A stretch of 64,000 nt of DNA from Novakomyces olei (Eukaryota > Ascomycota > Novakomycetes > Novakomycetales > Novakomycetaceae). Location: positions 744,001-808,000 of the forward strand of contig JADEYG010000003.1 in NCBI GenBank assembly GCA_016906335.1. The letters run 5' to 3'. A model generated the notes under the pieces. It was given only the letters and a program-made list of their open reading frames with translations. It searched no databases and was not told the DNA's origin. Positions within the stretch are counted from its first letter, which is position 1. Each line of letters begins with the position of its first letter. Shown here piece by piece: positions 62,725 to 64,000 of the stretch. The position numbers and the translations under genes are program-made.

Positions 62725-63647
62725 TCAACCAGTACAGCTGCTAGTTATTGACTTTTGACGCTTCCCTGACTCACTGCTGCTGGTATACAGACTTTTGACT
62801 GCCTCGCTTAACGGCCGCTTATTGCGACTCGACATCTCGTCTTTAACACCCTGAGTCACACGTGCGACGCGCGAATTCTCGTTGACCTCCTGTCGTTCTT
62901 TTGTCCCGGAATCAGTCGTACGTGCCTTTTTACGTTTCCGTGCTTGCAATGTGTGCGTTAACCCATGTGAGCGTAAATATTCCCTCCGTTCAGCTAATCG
63001 GCGCACATCGTTGGGCTGTGTTGGGTTGATTGGAATAATATCGCGCTGATCGTACTCCTTGCTGCACTATCCATGGTGATTAGTATCGCAAGTGAAGATC
63101 TGAAATAAAACAATAAATTAATAAATTAATACAGTAATACAGTAATAGAGCAACCAAAAAATAGATCAATCATACGATTATGCAGCCGTCCTGCTTTACA
63201 TTATCGAGTGCAGCACGATCCATAGCGTGGCCACACGGAACGATGTATACAAAGTGCGAAGTTTCATTCATTTCGCGCATAGTCACAGGACACGCAAACA
63301 GCCGGTACTCTGAGTCTGGCGGAGTGACATCATGTAACTTGAGCTCCTGCACATCTTTAAGCGACTGGATATGCTCCGCACGAGACTCGCCACCCTCTGA
63401 TCGTCCCAGAATATGCTGTAAAACAGCTTCTTTATTGTATAATCGGCCGTACGCGCACGACACTATCGGCGGCTCCAGCTTTTGTCCAGACAGGGTACAC
63501 GAATTCCACGCCTCGTGTGCCGCTGAAAGCTGCGCTTCACGGTCCGCAGTTTTACGTTGCGCAGTCTGAACTACTTCAGAGCGCCTCGGGATCGAACCCC
63601 CGTCGTTTCCTGCGCATTAGTTTAGACGATGTATTGATCATACCCAT
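62725..63647 (-). CDS. RTF2: replication termination factor Rtf2
   Basis: Rtf2 stabilises paused forks at termination sites and has RING-like C2HC2 folds; in fission yeast it also affects splicing. Exons are 63644-63647 (four bases, ATGG), 63176-63609 and 62725-63066, giving 259 aa. The spliced N-terminus MGNDGGSIPRRSEVV is the diagnostic Rtf2 start; without the 34-nt first intron it is lost. The first finger region has CPVTMREMNETSHFVYIVPCGHAMDR (Cys and His ligands) and the second has CSKEYDQRDIIPINP across the second intron. The C-terminal third is basic and disordered. The first intron has a CTAAT branch site 9 nt before its AG. Confidence 0.95.
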
Positions 63648-63959
63648 TGCGAGTAGGAGTTTAGTGGTCGATAGCTTTGCTATTTTTTAGCTATTTAATC
63701 TATATTTTAGCTATTTTTCAGACTGCATTAATTCACATAATATATTCATATAATAATTATATTCATATAATAATTATATTCATATAATAATTATAATCAT
63801 GTATTATTACCAAATAAATATGCTATAATACATTGATTTAAATGAATCGATCAGACAGCCAAACATGTGCGCACGAGTCAACACTATGAACTCGACAGGA
63901 CGCCGCTTTTTTTAACCCTAAAAGCAGTAGAGTAAACGTCGGTACAGCGCCGAGCGGCA
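63648..63959. promoter_or_regulatory. divergent promoter region RTF2 / next gene
   Basis: 312 bp, with a short direct repeat of TATTCATATAATAAT near 63742-63800 and little else. Confidence 0.45.
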
Positions 63960-64000
63960 ATGTCCACATCAGTCGGTGTTGCGCGCAAAACTGCGCCGGT
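63960..64000 (+). CDS. possible first codons of a gene running off the right edge
   Basis: An ATG at 63960 opens MSTSVGVARKTAPV and stays open to the window end. It points away from RTF2 across a typical-length divergent spacer. Only 13 full codons are visible, so neither the gene nor its identity is secure. Confidence 0.3.
   Translation, partial: MSTSVGVARKTAP

Noticed and set aside
63575-63605. GGTTCGATCCC resembling a tRNA T arm near the right end
   Set aside because: The stem does not pair and no acceptor partner exists. The bases are codons for GGSIP in the Rtf2 N-terminus.

Overview
The window is nuclear DNA of a filamentous or yeast-like fungus. The evidence is a Zn2Cys6/Fungal_trans regulator, Chs5 (exomer), Sla1 and Abp1 of the actin patch, a DUF1776 protein, a fungal-type folate synthase and 65 reconstructed spliceosomal introns. 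The introns are mostly very short (30-60 nt), start GTAAG/GTATG, and usually carry a CTAAC/CTAAT/CTGAC branch site close to the 3' AG. The gene set looks most like Ascomycota, perhaps an early-branching lineage, but the sequence alone does not fix the genus or even exclude other phyla. All gene models below come from hand-joined exons whose phases close exactly. I saw no transposon, virus-like element, rRNA gene or CRISPR array.

Layout from left to right. 0-7 kb: a cut-off alpha/beta hydrolase, a ubiquitin-like protein, folate synthase (FOL3), chorismate mutase (ARO7) and the PP2A B subunit (CDC55). 7-17 kb: MPO1 dioxygenase, retromer VPS26, the endocytic adaptor SLA1 and AMP deaminase (AMD1). 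17-26 kb: a gene-poor stretch with a tRNA-Trp, then a Zn2Cys6 regulator, an unidentified 230-aa protein and a mitochondrial beta-carbonic anhydrase. 26-38 kb: a DUF1776 protein, MPS1 kinase, an orphan zinc-finger protein, MET22/HAL2 phosphatase, proteasome beta1 (PRE3), RNA polymerase II RPB3 and the SNARE VAM7. 38-53 kb: ATP synthase alpha (ATP1), checkpoint clamp loader RAD17/RAD24, ABP1, a dipeptidyl aminopeptidase (STE13/DAP2) and RPB7. 53-64 kb: IPA1 (UBE3D family), the P5A ATPase SPF1, CHS5, RTF2 and the first codons of one more gene.

Most genes are housekeeping genes and do not form an operon-like or biosynthetic cluster. Several (SLA1, ABP1, VPS26, VAM7, CHS5, the dipeptidyl aminopeptidase) belong to the endocytic/late-Golgi/vacuole trafficking network, which is a loose theme only. 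Spacers between genes are often under 700 bp and carry many unrelated tandem arrays with units of 3, 4, 5, 8, 9, 10 and 12 bp. Some arrays sit inside introns.

The items most worth a second look are: a roughly 220-nt helix-rich insert in an oversized intron of IPA1; introns down to 30 nt and a 4-nt first exon (ATGG) in RTF2; a histidine at the expected SNARE zero-layer glutamine of VAM7; a 739-nt intron just after the ATP1 presequence; and intron-borne satellite arrays in the dipeptidyl aminopeptidase gene.
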